From the NCBI GenBank assembly GCA_021151685.1, contig JAGKWS010000090.1:1-16816 (forward strand): DNA of 16,816 nucleotides, given 5' to 3'. This DNA comes from Chitinophagaceae bacterium (GTDB lineage Bacteria; Bacteroidota; Bacteroidia; Chitinophagales; Chitinophagaceae). The translations under genes were made by a program, and so were the position numbers. The notes under the pieces are model-generated. The model worked only from the letters and a program-made list of their open reading frames with translations, had not been told where the DNA came from and made no database searches. Each line of letters starts with the position of its first letter. The stretch's first letter is position 1. Positions 15,274 through 16,816 of the stretch are shown here, one piece after another.

Positions 15274-15690
15274 TCAGTACTTCAGCATAAAGAAATATGC
15301 AGCTGCCCACATGGGCTCTATAGTGGTAATGTAGCCAATCACTTTATCATTTGCGTCTACTACAGGACCATTGCCATCTTTTCTTATACGGCCAATGAGC
15401 TTGTGTTGTGCATTTTCTACTTTCCCATCAGGAAAGATATATGCCTGCGTTTTGTGGTTTTTATCCTGTATCTCGTACTCGTTTACGATGTAGCCCAATA
15501 CATTGGACTGAGCATCGGTAATACGGCCACCCTGATGGAACTGACAGAGTGTTTTTTGAGATTTATCTAACACAGTACCATCCTTCCTGAAATAACCTTT
15601 CAGGTTATGGTTTGCGTCAGAAATTTCTAACTGTGCCTGTGCAGCAAATGCAAACAGGCTCAATGAAGCGGCAAGTAAGGTGGTTTTCAT
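15274..15690 (-). CDS. Small secreted repeat protein, probably beta-flower type
   Basis: A 138-aa exported protein. ATG at 15690 (minus strand) gives a textbook signal peptide (hydrophobic 4-16, cleavage after AQAQ, residue 20); the in-frame ATG at 15717 would add nine residues ahead of it. The mature part is five to six imperfect repeats of about 17-18 residues with the pattern hydrophobic-x-D/N-x3-K/N-x2-G-Y-I-x2-D-G (units start near 21, 39, 56, 72, 90 and 108). This fits the small Bacteroidota 5-fold beta-flower proteins, in which each repeat gives one beta-hairpin petal. It ends in an aromatic-rich, hydrophobic stretch (MWAAAYFFMLKY). Its role is unknown. It is convergent with the S9 peptidase and follows the biotin carboxylase gene on the same strand after 123 bp. 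Confidence 0.75.
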   Translation of the reverse strand: MKTTLLAASLSLFAFAAQAQLEISDANHNLKGYFRKDGTVLDKSQKTLCQFHQGGRITDAQSNVLGYIVNEYEIQDKNHKTQAYIFPDGKVENAQHKLIGRIRKDGNGPVVDANDKVIGYITTIEPMWAAAYFFMLKY

Positions 15691-15813
15691 GCTGTATCGT
15701 TTTAATGCTACATGCAATTTATTTAATAAACAGCGAAAAAGGAAATCTATTTTGAAAGAAATGTTTAATATAACTGACGGTTAATATTTCTTCCATGCAA
15801 TTCACTTCCGGAC

Positions 15814-16816
15814 TTATCCCCTATTTATTTTCCATTTACTTATGTGTCCGGTCTGTTCTACTGTTGCTTCGGCTTTTTTGTCCATTTCCCACGACCAGCC
15901 AGAAAGTATGGCTGCTACTTCGGCTCCAGAAGCATTATGCTCCATCAAATACTCTGGCTTGAAATGTTTGTCGATGAATTTGGTATCGAAGTTACCAGAG
16001 CGGAATGGTTCGGTTTGTACGGCCCATTTACCGAACTGTAGCGTTGTTTTTATTCCCTTTATCTGATATTCATCAATCGCGCGGCACAGGCGGTTGATGG
16101 CTTCCTCGCGTGTGGCAGCGTGTACTATCAGTTTGGCAATCATGGGGTCGTAGAAGATAGGTATATCCATTCCTTCCTCATAGCCGTCATCTATACGTAC
16201 ACCAGGTCCCTTGGGTATCTGGTACATTTCCAACCGGCCGGTATCGGGCAGGAAGTTGTTCATCGGGTCTTCGGTACATACGCGCAGCTCTATGGAGTGG
16301 CCGCGTATTTCCAGATCGTCTTGTGTAAAAGACAATTTGTTGCCACGGGCAACGTTTATTTGTTCTTTTACAAGGTCTATACCGGTTATCATTTCGGTAA
16401 CACAGTGTTCTACCTGCAAGCGGGTGTTCATTTCCAGAAAGTAGAAGTTCAGGTTTTCATCTACCAGAAACTCTACCGTACCGGCACCATAATAGTTGCA
16501 GGAACGTGCTGCGGCTACCGCACATTCGCCCATCGCTTTACGGATATCGGGGGTAAGGCAGCTTGATGGTGCTTCTTCCACCAACTTCTGGTGACGACGC
16601 TGAATGCTGCATTCACGCTCGAAGAGGTACACATAATTGCCATGTTGGTCGCCCATCAACTGTATTTCGATGTGGCGTGGAGAGCCTACGTATTTTTCGA
16701 TGAACACATCGTCATTGCCAAATGAGTTGAGTGCTTCGCTTTTGGCAGCACGAATTTGTTCTTCAAATTCTTCGTCGTTGTTTACCACACGCATACCCTT
16801 GCCACCACCACCGGCC
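15814..16816 (-). CDS. accC: Biotin carboxylase subunit (acetyl-/propionyl-CoA carboxylase), partial
   Basis: The C-terminal two-thirds (about 334 aa) of an ATP-grasp biotin carboxylase; the gene enters from the right edge, so its start is outside the window. The enzyme carboxylates biotin on a carrier protein, using ATP and bicarbonate, for malonyl-CoA or (S)-methylmalonyl-CoA formation. The glycine-rich ATP loop AGGGGKGMR is at the edge (16815 down to about 16792). It is followed by IEKYVGSPRHIEIQ, FERECSIQRRHQKL and the catalytic EMNTRLQVEH with its Glu, Asn and Arg. The usual AccC end (FDTKFIDKHF) is followed here by about 48 extra residues with several tryptophans, so this is longer than E. 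coli AccC and more like the longer Bacteroidota forms. The Met encoded at 16794 is internal, within the ATP loop, not a start. Acetyl-CoA and propionyl-CoA types cannot be separated without the partner genes. Confidence 0.93.
   Translation of the reverse strand, partial: AGGGGKGMRVVNNDEEFEEQIRAAKSEALNSFGNDDVFIEKYVGSPRHIEIQLMGDQHGNYVYLFERECSIQRRHQKLVEEAPSSCLTPDIRKAMGECAVAAARSCNYYGAGTVEFLVDENLNFYFLEMNTRLQVEHCVTEMITGIDLVKEQINVARGNKLSFTQDDLEIRGHSIELRVCTEDPMNNFLPDTGRLEMYQIPKGPGVRIDDGYEEGMDIPIFYDPMIAKLIVHAATREEAINRLCRAIDEYQIKGIKTTLQFGKWAVQTEPFRSGNFDTKFIDKHFKPEYLMEHNASGAEVAAILSGWSWEMDKKAEATVEQTGHISKWKINRG

Overview
The window looks like a stretch of ordinary chromosome from a member of the Bacteroidota, probably Chitinophagaceae or a close relative. 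I infer this from a TonB-dependent receptor with an N-terminal carboxypeptidase-regulatory-like domain, a secreted protein with a type IX secretion (T9SS) type A sorting domain, the Bacteroidota-type -7 promoter box (TAnnTTTG) in front of several genes, and weak or absent Shine-Dalgarno sequences. I see no tRNA, rRNA, CRISPR array, insertion sequence or prophage module.

Layout. 1-1341: a gpP-like helix-turn-helix protein with a proline/threonine-rich tail and a strongly C-over-G coding strand, followed by a roughly 108-bp inverted-repeat structure and a 14-bp tandem duplication. 1342-3729 (+): a TonB-dependent receptor. 3733-8734 (-): four genes in one direction, which in transcription order are a GH3-fold acyl-adenylating enzyme, a conserved Tudor-like/helical protein of unknown function, a secreted M28 zinc peptidase with a hairpin terminator, and a cation:proton antiporter. 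The antiporter ends 3 bp from the receptor, tail to tail. 8735-8988: an AT-rich divergent promoter region. 8989-15213 (+): a large secreted FN3/gingipain-like/T9SS protein, a low-molecular-weight tyrosine phosphatase, histidyl-tRNA synthetase and a secreted S9 (DPP-IV type) peptidase. 15214-15252: a perfect 15-bp hairpin shared by the convergent genes on either side. 15274-15690 (-): a small secreted repeat protein, probably a beta-flower type. 15814-16816 (-): the C-terminal part of a biotin carboxylase that runs off the right edge.

How they fit together. Most genes are independent housekeeping or envelope functions: translation (hisS), fatty-acid or propionyl-CoA carboxylation (biotin carboxylase), ion homeostasis (antiporter), and periplasmic or secreted peptide degradation (M28 and S9 peptidases), with outer-membrane uptake (TonB receptor) and T9SS surface display. 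I see no clear multi-gene system.

The items most worth a second look are three. The T9SS cargo at 8989 has a central domain that resembles C25 gingipains but appears to have lost the His/Cys dyad. The stand-alone gpP-like DNA-binding gene has anomalous strand composition and an inverted-repeat structure directly behind it. Several -7 boxes sit so close to start codons that leaderless or near-leaderless transcripts are implied.
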